A DNA stretch of 64,000 nucleotides from Clostridia bacterium (GTDB lineage: Bacteria > Bacillota > Clostridia > UBA1381), in assembly GCA_900751885.1 (NCBI GenBank), contig CAADTH010000064.1, positions 310,001-374,000 of the forward strand. Reading direction: 5' to 3'. The notes beneath the pieces were generated by a model that saw only the letters and a list, made by a program, of their open reading frames with translations, made no database searches and was not told the DNA's origin. Of the stretch, positions 36,970 to 44,488 are shown piece after piece; the first letter of the stretch is position 1, and every line of letters begins with the position of its first letter. The position numbers and the translations under genes were made by a program.

Positions 36970-37000
36970 AACGGCATAGCTTGGGCTATGCCGTTTTTTT
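36970..37000 (+). terminator. Terminator of gatCAB
   Basis: AACGGCATAGC / GCTATGCCGTT with TTGG loop followed by T residues. Confidence 0.93.
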
Positions 37001-37024
37001 AATATTTCTGTTACTTTTTATCGT

Positions 37025-38626
37025 TTATTGTTTTTCCTTTTGATGCTTTATTTCATCCATATAATCTTCTATTTCACTCTTGATGACTGTAACACGCGGT
37101 CCGTAAATTACTTGTACACCATTGCCCTTTTTAATCACTCCGGACGCACCTGTCTGCTTTAATAGTCCATCATTGACTTTAGAGCTGTCATGCACTGTTA
37201 CACGAAGCCTCGTTGCACAGCAGTCGAGATTTTCAAGGTTATCCATACCACCAAGTCCATCCAAAATCATAGCTGATTTATTTTCCTTCGCCGCATTGAC
37301 ATCCTTTCTCGTGTAAAGCTTTGTCTCCGCCTCGTCATCTTCGCGCCCAGGCGTGATGTAGTTGAACTTCTGGATCATGAATTTAAACAAGAAATAGTAA
37401 ATTGCAAAATATACCACACCGACCAACACGATATAAATCCAATTTGTCTTTGCGTTTCCCTGCAAAATACCAAAGAGTGTCATATCAATCAAGCCGCCTG
37501 AGAACGTCATACCGACTGCCACCTTGAAAATGTGCATGAGCATAAAGGAAAGTCCTGCCAGCACGCAGTGAATCACATACAACACCGGTGCAACGAACAG
37601 AAAGGTAAATTCCAAAGGTTCTGTGATACCTGTAATCATTGCGGTCAGTGCGGCAGAGAGCAACAGTCCACCCGCGACCTTCTTTTTCGAAGATTTTGCC
37701 ACCTTGTACATCGCAAGCGCTGCGCCCGGCAGACCAAATATCATAAATGGGAATTTTCCTGCCATAAAACGTGTTGCTTCTACGCTGAAATGCTGTGTAT
37801 TCGGTGAGGCGAGCTGTGCAAAGAAAATATTTTGCGCACCGCTGACCATATTTCCGTCAATCATCATAGAACCGCCAAGTCCTGTCTGCCAGAACGGTAA
37901 ATAGAATACATGATGCAGTCCAAATGGAATGAGTGCGCGCTCAATGATACCGTAAATTAGCGTTCCAAAGTATCCTGAACGGTTCACAAGTCCCCCAAGC
38001 GCATAAATCCACGACTGGATAATCGGCCACAGATAAAACATTAAGATACCCACTAAAATGTATACCAATGTTGAAATAATCGGAATGAACCTGGTTCCTC
38101 CAAAGAATGAAATCACTGTCGGCAATTTGATGCGGTAAAACCGGTTATGAAGTGCTGCTACACCTAATCCAACAATGATACCGCCGAATACACCCATCTG
38201 CAGTGTTTGAATACCGACAGAGGTTGTGACAGATCCTTCTGCAAGGCTGGACGCTCTTCCGGTAAGCTCCAAAAGAGATGAAATCGTTTGATTCATGACA
38301 AGATAAGCAATTGCGGCAGATAGCGTTGCAACTGCTTTCTCCTGTTTTGCCATACCAAGCGCCACACCAAGAGCAAAAATGATTGGCAAATTAGCAAAGA
38401 TGATATCTCCTGTCTGCTTTAAAACCAACAAAATCGCATGCAGAAAGGTACCTTCCCCTAAAAATGACTGCAAGTGATAGGCGTTAATCATCGTCTCATT
38501 GGTAAACGATGCACCGACTCCTAATAAAAGTCCAGCGACCGGCAACAGTGCAATCGGAAACATGAATGAACGCCCGATTCGCTGAAGGACACTGAAAACC
38601 TTACTTTCTTTTTTCTCTTTCTCCAT
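37025..38626 (-). CDS. PTS transporter IICB, glucose/N-acetylglucosamine superfamily
   Basis: 533 residues. IIC domain (~10-430) has about ten membrane segments and the sugar-site motif ITGITEPLEFTFLFVAPVLY. The IIB domain (~450-530) carries the phosphorylated cysteine in NLDCCATRLRVTV (second Cys of the pair). No IIA domain, so a separate IIA protein is needed. Substrate could be glucose, GlcNAc or maltose-type. ATG 38626 is preceded by GGAAGTGG; the longer frame is rejected. Single gene. Confidence 0.88.
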   Translation of the reverse strand: MEKEKKESKVFSVLQRIGRSFMFPIALLPVAGLLLGVGASFTNETMINAYHLQSFLGEGTFLHAILLVLKQTGDIIFANLPIIFALGVALGMAKQEKAVATLSAAIAYLVMNQTISSLLELTGRASSLAEGSVTTSVGIQTLQMGVFGGIIVGLGVAALHNRFYRIKLPTVISFFGGTRFIPIISTLVYILVGILMFYLWPIIQSWIYALGGLVNRSGYFGTLIYGIIERALIPFGLHHVFYLPFWQTGLGGSMMIDGNMVSGAQNIFFAQLASPNTQHFSVEATRFMAGKFPFMIFGLPGAALAMYKVAKSSKKKVAGGLLLSAALTAMITGITEPLEFTFLFVAPVLYVIHCVLAGLSFMLMHIFKVAVGMTFSGGLIDMTLFGILQGNAKTNWIYIVLVGVVYFAIYYFLFKFMIQKFNYITPGREDDEAETKLYTRKDVNAAKENKSAMILDGLGGMDNLENLDCCATRLRVTVHDSSKVNDGLLKQTGASGVIKKGNGVQVIYGPRVTVIKSEIEDYMDEIKHQKEKQ

Positions 38627-38671
38627 TTTTCCACTTCCTTTATTCTTATAAACTTTGATTATTCGAATCAT

Positions 38672-39005
38672 ATCCCTTTTAATTTCCCCATTTTGTCTCT
38701 TCCTATGCTTCTATTTTTTGTTGTTTTATTGTTACATATTTTCTTTTTGTCTGCACATACTAACATCGGCAAGGCTTTGTTCCTCTTAAAAATATGCTCT
38801 GGGCAAATTAAAATCCTCATTCATAAAAGTAAAGCCATAGACTTTACTCTCTTTTTTGACATTACTTCTATGGAGTTTTCAGAAAAGAAAATGAGTATCA
38901 TTTTGCCCAACATAAACAAGAGTCCTTGCAAAGACGGGTAAAACCCGTCTTTTTCTTTATCATAATGCTTTGCCATGAAAGTTTCATTCGGATGGGAGAA
39001 ACAAA
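38672..39005. other. Intergenic region between PTS gene and the catalase unit
   Basis: 334 bases. One short stem, AGTAAAG / CTTTACT (~38827-38847), runs into a T tract on the plus strand, and a clear plus-strand terminator follows at 38930-38952. Two terminator-like hairpins with no gene ahead of them suggest a short unannotated transcript between about 38690 and 38955. No open frame with a ribosome binding site found. Confidence 0.4.
38930..38955 (+). terminator. Intrinsic terminator in the PTS-catalase gap
   Basis: AAAGACGGGT / ACCCGTCTTT, loop AAA, T-rich tail; no annotated gene upstream on this strand. Confidence 0.8.
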
Positions 39006-39167
39006 ATGGACACATGGAATGACTATAGGATTGCGGATTTGACCGCAAGCGGCACGCAGGATACAGCACATCTGATTACAAGCTTGGAACACCAGCTAAA
39101 GGATGCCTGTAATAAGGATGTCGTTCTGATTGCCTATGAAAAAAAAGAACACACAAATCGGAGGTAG
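39006..39167 (+). CDS. Small protein upstream of manganese catalase
   Basis: 53 residues: MDTWNDYRIADLTASGTQDT, then AHLITSLEHQLKDACNKDVV, ending LIAYEKKEHTNRR. GGGAG lies 7 bases before ATG 39006, and its stop overlaps the ribosome binding site of the catalase gene (CGGAGGTAG), a sign of coupling. Soluble, no Cys-rich motif. Its place is like cotJB before cotJC, but the sequence is not one I can call CotJB. Likely real. Confidence 0.7.
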   Translation: MDTWNDYRIADLTASGTQDTAHLITSLEHQLKDACNKDVVLIAYEKKEHTNRR

Positions 39168-39171
39168 CAAT

Positions 39172-39867
39172 ATGTTTCAACACGAAAAACAACTTTTAAA
39201 TCCAGTTCGCGTAGAAAAACCAAACCCACAGTATGCAGTCCTGATGCAGGAACAACTCGGCGGTGCCAATGGTGAACTCAAGGCCGCAATGCAATATATC
39301 TCACAAAGCTTTCGCATCAAAGACCCGACAATCAAGGATTTATTTTTGGATATTGGAGCGGAAGAACTCAGCCATATGGAGATGGTTGCAACCACTATCA
39401 ACCTCTTAAATGGACATGATGTGGATTACGATAAAGTAGCGGCAGGCGAAATCCAGTCTCATGTACTCTTGGGATTAAATCCCGGATTAATCAACGCATC
39501 CGGCTATTCCTGGACCGCTGATTTCGTTACAGTAACAGGTGATTTATGCGCAGACCTTTTATCTAACATTGCATCTGAACAGCGTGCCAAGGTCGTTTAC
39601 GAATATCTGTACCGTCAAATCAATGACAAATACGTCCGTGAAACCATTGACTTTTTGTTAAACCGCGAGGAAGCACACAATGCAATGTTCCGCGAAGCAT
39701 TCAATAAGGTACAGGATACCGGCTCAAACCATGACTTCGGTGTGACCAGGGATTCAAAGCTTTACTTCAATCTATCGAATCCTTCTCCAGAAAATGCGTT
39801 TGGTCCAACCAATGCCGCGCCGCCAAGCTTTGACAATCCACAGGCATCTCAGCATCCACAGCAATAA
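39172..39867 (+). CDS. Manganese catalase family protein (CotJC-like)
   Basis: 231 residues, four-helix ferritin-like fold. Di-manganese ligands can be seen as E in GGANGELKAAM, E and H in GAEELSHMEMV, and the later E/H in NREEAHNAMF. The C-terminal tail is Pro/Asn/Gln-rich (PSPENAFGPTNAAPPSFDNP). It breaks down hydrogen peroxide; in spore-formers such proteins are found in the coat. Start MFQHEKQLLNPVRV at 39172 with GGAGG. Confidence 0.9.
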   Translation: MFQHEKQLLNPVRVEKPNPQYAVLMQEQLGGANGELKAAMQYISQSFRIKDPTIKDLFLDIGAEELSHMEMVATTINLLNGHDVDYDKVAAGEIQSHVLLGLNPGLINASGYSWTADFVTVTGDLCADLLSNIASEQRAKVVYEYLYRQINDKYVRETIDFLLNREEAHNAMFREAFNKVQDTGSNHDFGVTRDSKLYFNLSNPSPENAFGPTNAAPPSFDNPQASQHPQQ

Positions 39868-39894
39868 TCAATTTCTCTTGATTGATTTTGTCAA

Positions 39895-39931
39895 ACAAAA
39901 AACAGGACTTCTTAAAAGCCCTGTTTTTTGT
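39895..39931 (+). terminator. Terminator of the manganese catalase unit
   Basis: 12-bp stem ACAAAAAACAGG / CCTGTTTTTTGT, 13-base loop. Confidence 0.88.
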
Positions 39932-39985
39932 TTGGATACGCTCCAATTATAATCTCTTTTCATATACTGTTATGAGGTGATTTAC

Positions 39986-40171
39986 ATGCAACTATCCGGC
40001 ACAGAACTCGCTCTGTTAGCCGCTGCCGCATCCATTCTCATTGCCGAAAATAAGACAACAGAGGAAATCACGCTTCTGTCTGCACTGTTTTCTCAAATCG
40101 GCGACACGCTTGAGACCATTGCTGTACGCGACGCGGTTGCACTTACAGAAGCTGATACAGTGTCAACATAA
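39986..40171 (+). CDS. Small helical protein, unknown (DUF6774-like)
   Basis: 61 residues, MQLSGTELALLAAAASILIA start, two helices, then ALFSQIGDTLETIAVRDAV. GAGGTG is 7 bases before the ATG. The LSxxELAxLAAxxS...FSQxGDTLxxI pattern matches short proteins seen in Lachnospiraceae; I recall them as DUF6774 but am not certain. Ends 11 bases before the convergent gntR stop. Confidence 0.6.
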   Translation: MQLSGTELALLAAAASILIAENKTTEEITLLSALFSQIGDTLETIAVRDAVALTEADTVST

Positions 40172-40182
40172 CTGCCGTCTGG

Positions 40183-40827
40183 TCATTTCGTCAGCCGGAC
40201 GGTAATTCTCTTTTTTGCAAATCGGACATGCTGTTCGGCAAGGCTCTGGGCTTTTTTAGAATCTTTCTTCTCTAACGCATCTAAAATTGCACGGTGCTCT
40301 GACAATGCTGCAGCCGCGTGCGCGCTGTCTTGAAATGGTCTTACCTTTGCACGGCTTACATAATTGTGAAAATCCATCAAGATATTGCGGAGAATCCAAC
40401 TGCCGCAGGAGTGATATATTACCTCATGAAACACCGAATCCGTTTTCGATAACGCCTCCGTGTCGCCTCGCGAAATATAAAAATCTAATAAATCCACAGA
40501 TTCCTGCATTCGAGCAAGGTTTTCCTGGGAAATATTTCCTGCCGCATGTGCCGCCGCCATTCCTTCAAGCGGAATCCGCATCTCATAGATATCCAATAAA
40601 TCCTGTTCTGTGATGCCAACCACAACTGCACCTTTATTCGGTACAATTTCCACAAGCCCTGTGTGCTCAAGCTGGCGCACCGCTTCCCTGATTGGAGTAC
40701 GGCTCACACCAAATTCCTCTCCTAGCCTTGTCTCCACCAGACTCTCACCGGGCGCATAATCACCGCGTAAAATCCGGTTCTCTATCTCGCGAAAAATTCT
40801 TGTTCCCAATGAATCATACTGTTCCAT
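40183..40827 (-). CDS. GntR-family regulator, FadR subfamily
   Basis: 214 residues. N-terminal winged helix (LGEEFGVSRTPIREAVRQLE at ~34-53) and all-helical FCD ligand domain (~75-205) with D/H metal-type residues (DSVFHEVIYH, LSEHRAIL). Last gene of acn-icd-gntR (6 bases after icd). A FadR-type palindrome lies just after the operon promoter, so it probably represses its own operon, with a citrate-related ligand as the natural guess. Confidence 0.88.
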   Translation of the reverse strand: MEQYDSLGTRIFREIENRILRGDYAPGESLVETRLGEEFGVSRTPIREAVRQLEHTGLVEIVPNKGAVVVGITEQDLLDIYEMRIPLEGMAAAHAAGNISQENLARMQESVDLLDFYISRGDTEALSKTDSVFHEVIYHSCGSWILRNILMDFHNYVSRAKVRPFQDSAHAAAALSEHRAILDALEKKDSKKAQSLAEQHVRFAKKRITVRLTK

Positions 40828-40833
40828 AGCACA

Positions 40834-41994
40834 TTACATTGCCTGGATAGTTTCCATGACATAATCTGCGAACTCTTCCCCTGTGCATCCTGTGTCACGA
40901 CCAGTAATCTGAAGCTTTTTCTCCTGATACATGCACTTGTCGAGTGCCTTCTCGAGCTTATCTGCTTCCTGCTGGTATCCAATGTGGGACAAAAGCATCA
41001 CTGCCGCACGGATGATAGAGCAAGGATCAGCGTACTGATCACGCCCCTCCTGTACCATACGCGGCGCGCTTCCATGGATTGCTTCAAACATGGCATAGCG
41101 CTTTCCGATATTTGCGCTTCCCGCTGTACCGACGCCGCCCTGGAATTCCGCCGCCTCGTCTGTGATAATATCCCCGTACAGGTTTGGAAGAACAACCACC
41201 TGGAATTGCGTACGGCGTTTTGGATCAACCAGCTTTGCCGTCATAATATCGATATACCAGTCGTCAAGCTCAATGCCCGGATATTCCTTCGCAACCTTTT
41301 TGCAGATATCCAAAAATTTTCCGTCCGTCGTCTTGATAACATTCGCTTTCGTGACTGCTGTCACACGCGTTTTTCCATTCTTCTTTGCATAGTCGAATGC
41401 CGCCCGCGCGATTCTCTCGCTTCCCTCGGTAGTCGTCACGCAGAAGTCCATCGCCAAATCATCATTGACATGCACTCCCTTGCTTCCAACAGCATAGCTT
41501 CCCTCGGTATTCTCACGGTAGAAGGTCCAGTCAATGCCTTCTTCCGGCACCTTTACCGGACGTACATTCGCAAACAGGTCGAGTGCTTTTCTCATTGCCA
41601 CATTCGCGCTTTCGATATTTGGCCATGGGTCTCCTGCGCGCGGTGTCGTTGTCGGTCCCTTTAAGATAACATGACACGTTTTGAGCTCTTCGAGTACATC
41701 ATCTGGAATTGCTTTGTTTGCCTTCACGCGGTTTTCAATCGTCAATCCATCAATAACCTTAAATTCAACCTTGCCTTTTTCCACCTCACCTGCAAGTAAA
41801 AATTCCAAAATACGGTGTGCCTGCTTTGTGATTGCAGGTCCAATCCCGTCGCCGCCGCACACACCGATGATGATTTTATCGAGCGCATTGTAATCGATGA
41901 AGTCTTTTTCCTCTTTCATCCGCTTGATTCTCTCGTCCTGCTCCTTCATGATGGCGATGAATTTTTCCGCCGCCGCTTGATACTGATCAGCCAT
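40834..41994 (-). CDS. icd: Isocitrate dehydrogenase
   Basis: 386 residues of the isocitrate/isopropylmalate dehydrogenase family. Motifs: VCGGDGIGPAITKQ (nucleotide-adjacent), GPTTTPRAGDPWPNIESANV, YRENTEGSYA, LPNLYGDIITDEAAEFQGG and EAIHGSAPRM. It has a 45-residue N-terminal helical extension before GDGIGP. Placed between aconitase and gntR, which fixes the substrate as isocitrate. NAD versus NADP cannot be read confidently. Product 2-oxoglutarate would feed glutamate synthesis in an anaerobe. Confidence 0.93.
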   Translation of the reverse strand: MADQYQAAAEKFIAIMKEQDERIKRMKEEKDFIDYNALDKIIIGVCGGDGIGPAITKQAHRILEFLLAGEVEKGKVEFKVIDGLTIENRVKANKAIPDDVLEELKTCHVILKGPTTTPRAGDPWPNIESANVAMRKALDLFANVRPVKVPEEGIDWTFYRENTEGSYAVGSKGVHVNDDLAMDFCVTTTEGSERIARAAFDYAKKNGKTRVTAVTKANVIKTTDGKFLDICKKVAKEYPGIELDDWYIDIMTAKLVDPKRRTQFQVVVLPNLYGDIITDEAAEFQGGVGTAGSANIGKRYAMFEAIHGSAPRMVQEGRDQYADPCSIIRAAVMLLSHIGYQQEADKLEKALDKCMYQEKKLQITGRDTGCTGEEFADYVMETIQAM

Positions 41995-42017
41995 TTTGCT
42001 CCTCCTCTATTCTTGTC

Positions 42018-43946
42018 TTATTGTGCATTCTTTCTGGTATAATTGATGAGTCCGCCAGCGAACAACATATCCTTCTGACGCTCAGATACTGTCACCTTGA
42101 CATTGAAGGTCGTTCCCTTTGTGATATTTTTCACTGTCACAACCTCATTATTTTTAATTTGCTCAATCACATCATTGATTACAATCTCATCCATCTCATC
42201 AATTGTATCATATACATCCTCATCTACAAATGTCATCGGAATAATACCCGAGTTAATAAGATTTGCCATATGGATACGTGCAAATGATTTTGCAATAACG
42301 CCCTTTATTCCAAGCTGTAATGGCGCCAGCGCCGCATGCTCACGACTGGAACCCTGCCCATAGTTCGAGCCTGCAATAATGAATCCGCCGCCGTTTTCCT
42401 TCGCGCGCGCCGGGAACTGCTCATCGCATGGCGTCAGGCAATACTCTGCCAAATATGGCACGTTCGAACGGTATGGCAAAAGCTTTGCATTCGACGGCAT
42501 AATATGGTCTGTTGTGATATTATCTTCCACTTTAATCAGTGCCTTTCCCGTTACCGTCTCAGCAAGCTCTGTGTTCAGTGGGAACGGCTTGATATTCGGT
42601 CCGCGTACCACCTCTACATCGTCCGGATTCTCTGCCGGCGCAACGACTAGATTATCGTTAATCAAAAATTCCTTCGGCTGCTCGACCTGTGGCGCCTCGC
42701 CATACTCACGCGGGTCTGTAAGAACTCCTTCCAGTGCACTGACAGCCGCAACCTCTGGACTGACAAGGTACACCTGCGCTGATTTCGTTCCGCTTCTGCC
42801 CTCAAAGTTTCGGTTGAACGTACGAAGTGAAATCGCGTCCGTTTTTGGGGACTGTCCCATTCCGATACATGGTCCGCATGCGGATTCCAAAATTCTCGCA
42901 CCTGCCGCAACCATATCCGCAAGCGCTCCGTTTTGTGCGAGCATGGTAAGAACCTGCTTTGACCCTGGAGCAATAACCAAGCTCACATCAGGATGAACCG
43001 TCTTACCCTTTAAGATGTTTGCCACCTTCATCATATCCATGAAGGAAGAATTTGTACAGCTTCCGATTGCCACCTGGTCAACCTTGATTTTTCCGATATT
43101 GCCGATGGTGTCCACCTTGTCCGGGCTGTGCGGCTGTGCCGCAAGCGGGGAAAGCTCTGACAGATTGATGGTCAGCTCTTCGTCATAGACTGCATCCGCA
43201 TCCGGCTTGAGCTCCTTCCAATCACTCTCTCTGCCCTGTGCGCGCATGAATTCCTTTGTCACCTCATCGCTAGGGAAAATGGAAGTCGTCGCGCCGAGCT
43301 CTGCGCCCATGTTGGTGATGGTCGCACGCTCTGGGACAGTCAAGCTCTTTACTCCCTCACCTGCATACTCAATTACCTTTCCAACACCGCCCTTTACCGT
43401 CATAATGCGGAGGATTTCAAGAATGATATCCTTTGCCGCCACCCACGGATTGAGCTTTCCTACAAGATTTACCTTTACAACCTTTGGCATTGTCACATAG
43501 TACGCACCGCCGCCCATCGCAACCGCAACGTCCAAGCCGCCCGCGCCGATTGCGAGCATCCCGATTCCGCCGCCTGTCGGCGTATGGCTGTCAGAGCCGA
43601 GAAGCGTCATCCCCGGTACACCGAAGCGTTCCAGCTGTACCTGATGGCAGATACCATTTCCAGGCTTTGAAAAATAGATTCCATGCTTTGACGTCACCGT
43701 CTGTATATACTTGTGATCGTCCGCATTCTCAAAGCCGGACTGAAGCATGTTGTGATCGATATACGCCACTGATTTTTTGGTTTTGACGCGCGGAATTCCC
43801 ATTGCTTCAAACTGTAAGTACGCCATTGTTCCAGTGGAATCCTGAGTCAGTGTCTGGTCAATACGGATAGAAATTTCTTCTCCTTGAACCATCTCCCCTG
43901 TCACCAAATGGTCTTTGATGATTTTTTGTGCAAGATTCAAACCCAT
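42018..43946 (-). CDS. acn: Aconitate hydratase
   Basis: 642 residues, the short aconitase type. Cluster cysteines are in GSCTNSSFMD and ACGPCIGMGQ; the swivel domain carries GSNYGQGSSREHAA and the IPMTF region. It interconverts citrate and isocitrate. First gene of acn-icd-gntR. ATG 43946 with GAGGAAC upstream; the 7-codon longer frame overlaps the ribosome binding site. No citrate synthase gene is in the window. Confidence 0.95.
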   Translation of the reverse strand: MGLNLAQKIIKDHLVTGEMVQGEEISIRIDQTLTQDSTGTMAYLQFEAMGIPRVKTKKSVAYIDHNMLQSGFENADDHKYIQTVTSKHGIYFSKPGNGICHQVQLERFGVPGMTLLGSDSHTPTGGGIGMLAIGAGGLDVAVAMGGGAYYVTMPKVVKVNLVGKLNPWVAAKDIILEILRIMTVKGGVGKVIEYAGEGVKSLTVPERATITNMGAELGATTSIFPSDEVTKEFMRAQGRESDWKELKPDADAVYDEELTINLSELSPLAAQPHSPDKVDTIGNIGKIKVDQVAIGSCTNSSFMDMMKVANILKGKTVHPDVSLVIAPGSKQVLTMLAQNGALADMVAAGARILESACGPCIGMGQSPKTDAISLRTFNRNFEGRSGTKSAQVYLVSPEVAAVSALEGVLTDPREYGEAPQVEQPKEFLINDNLVVAPAENPDDVEVVRGPNIKPFPLNTELAETVTGKALIKVEDNITTDHIMPSNAKLLPYRSNVPYLAEYCLTPCDEQFPARAKENGGGFIIAGSNYGQGSSREHAALAPLQLGIKGVIAKSFARIHMANLINSGIIPMTFVDEDVYDTIDEMDEIVINDVIEQIKNNEVVTVKNITKGTTFNVKVTVSERQKDMLFAGGLINYTRKNAQ

Positions 43947-43975
43947 GTGTCGTTCCTCCTCATTCACTTTGTATT

Positions 43976-44030
43976 ATTGTATACAATGATACTTTATCTT
44001 TATTGTATCGAAAATTTCTACTATTGTCAA
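43976..44030 (-). promoter_or_regulatory. acn-icd-gntR promoter with FadR-type operator
   Basis: Minus strand TTGACA (44025-44030), 17-base spacer, TACAAT (44002-44007). The perfect 12-base palindrome ATTGTATACAAT (43976-43987) falls about 8-19 bases past the predicted start of transcription. TTGTATACAA is the classic FadR-subfamily GntR half-site pair. Confidence 0.85.
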
Positions 44031-44105
44031 TAGAAACATGCACTGTATTTTAAGCGTTACATATAGTAATAGTAACTCATTTTGAAAAGGAAAGGATGGC
44101 TCTTT

Positions 44106-44420
44106 ATGTATGACCTATTGCTTACCGCGCTCATCTCCCTGTTTGCTGTATATGGACTTTTTCATTTGATTTATTTACTCTTCCGCTTTTTCCGCCGCGA
44201 CAATATAAAAAAGTACATCATACTGGAAGCAAAAAACCAAGAAAACAATATTGAAGCGGTGCTGCGCTCCCTAATGCGCGAAAATCCAGCGACTGAGATT
44301 ATTGTAATTGACCAGGGTTCCCTGGACGACACCATGGCAATCGTGCAAACACTTTCAGAGGATTATCCCTATATTTCTATTTCGGAAAACAGGGCATGGA
44401 AGGATGGACTGAACTGTTAA
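44106..44420 (+). CDS. Membrane-anchored, truncated glycosyltransferase-2-like protein
   Basis: 104 residues. One TM helix (~4-28) is followed by the first third of a GT-A fold: ILEAKNQENNIEAVLRSLMR and EIIVIDQGSLDDTMAIVQTL, the nucleotide-sugar DxGSxDxT strand. The domain then stops. Either a degraded gene or a stand-alone small protein; similar short forms seem to occur in related bacteria, but I cannot check. Start ATG 44106 after AAAGGAAAGG. Confidence 0.6.
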   Translation: MYDLLLTALISLFAVYGLFHLIYLLFRFFRRDNIKKYIILEAKNQENNIEAVLRSLMRENPATEIIVIDQGSLDDTMAIVQTLSEDYPYISISENRAWKDGLNC

Positions 44421-44431
44421 ATATACATATA

Positions 44432-44460
44432 AAAGAGCTGTTTAAAAAACAGCTCTTTTC
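44432..44460. terminator. Bidirectional terminator
   Basis: AAAAGAGCTGTT / AACAGCTCTTTT with A-rich loop, between two convergent genes. Confidence 0.9.
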
Positions 44461-44488
44461 AATAAACAGGGTAAAATATTCTATTGTT

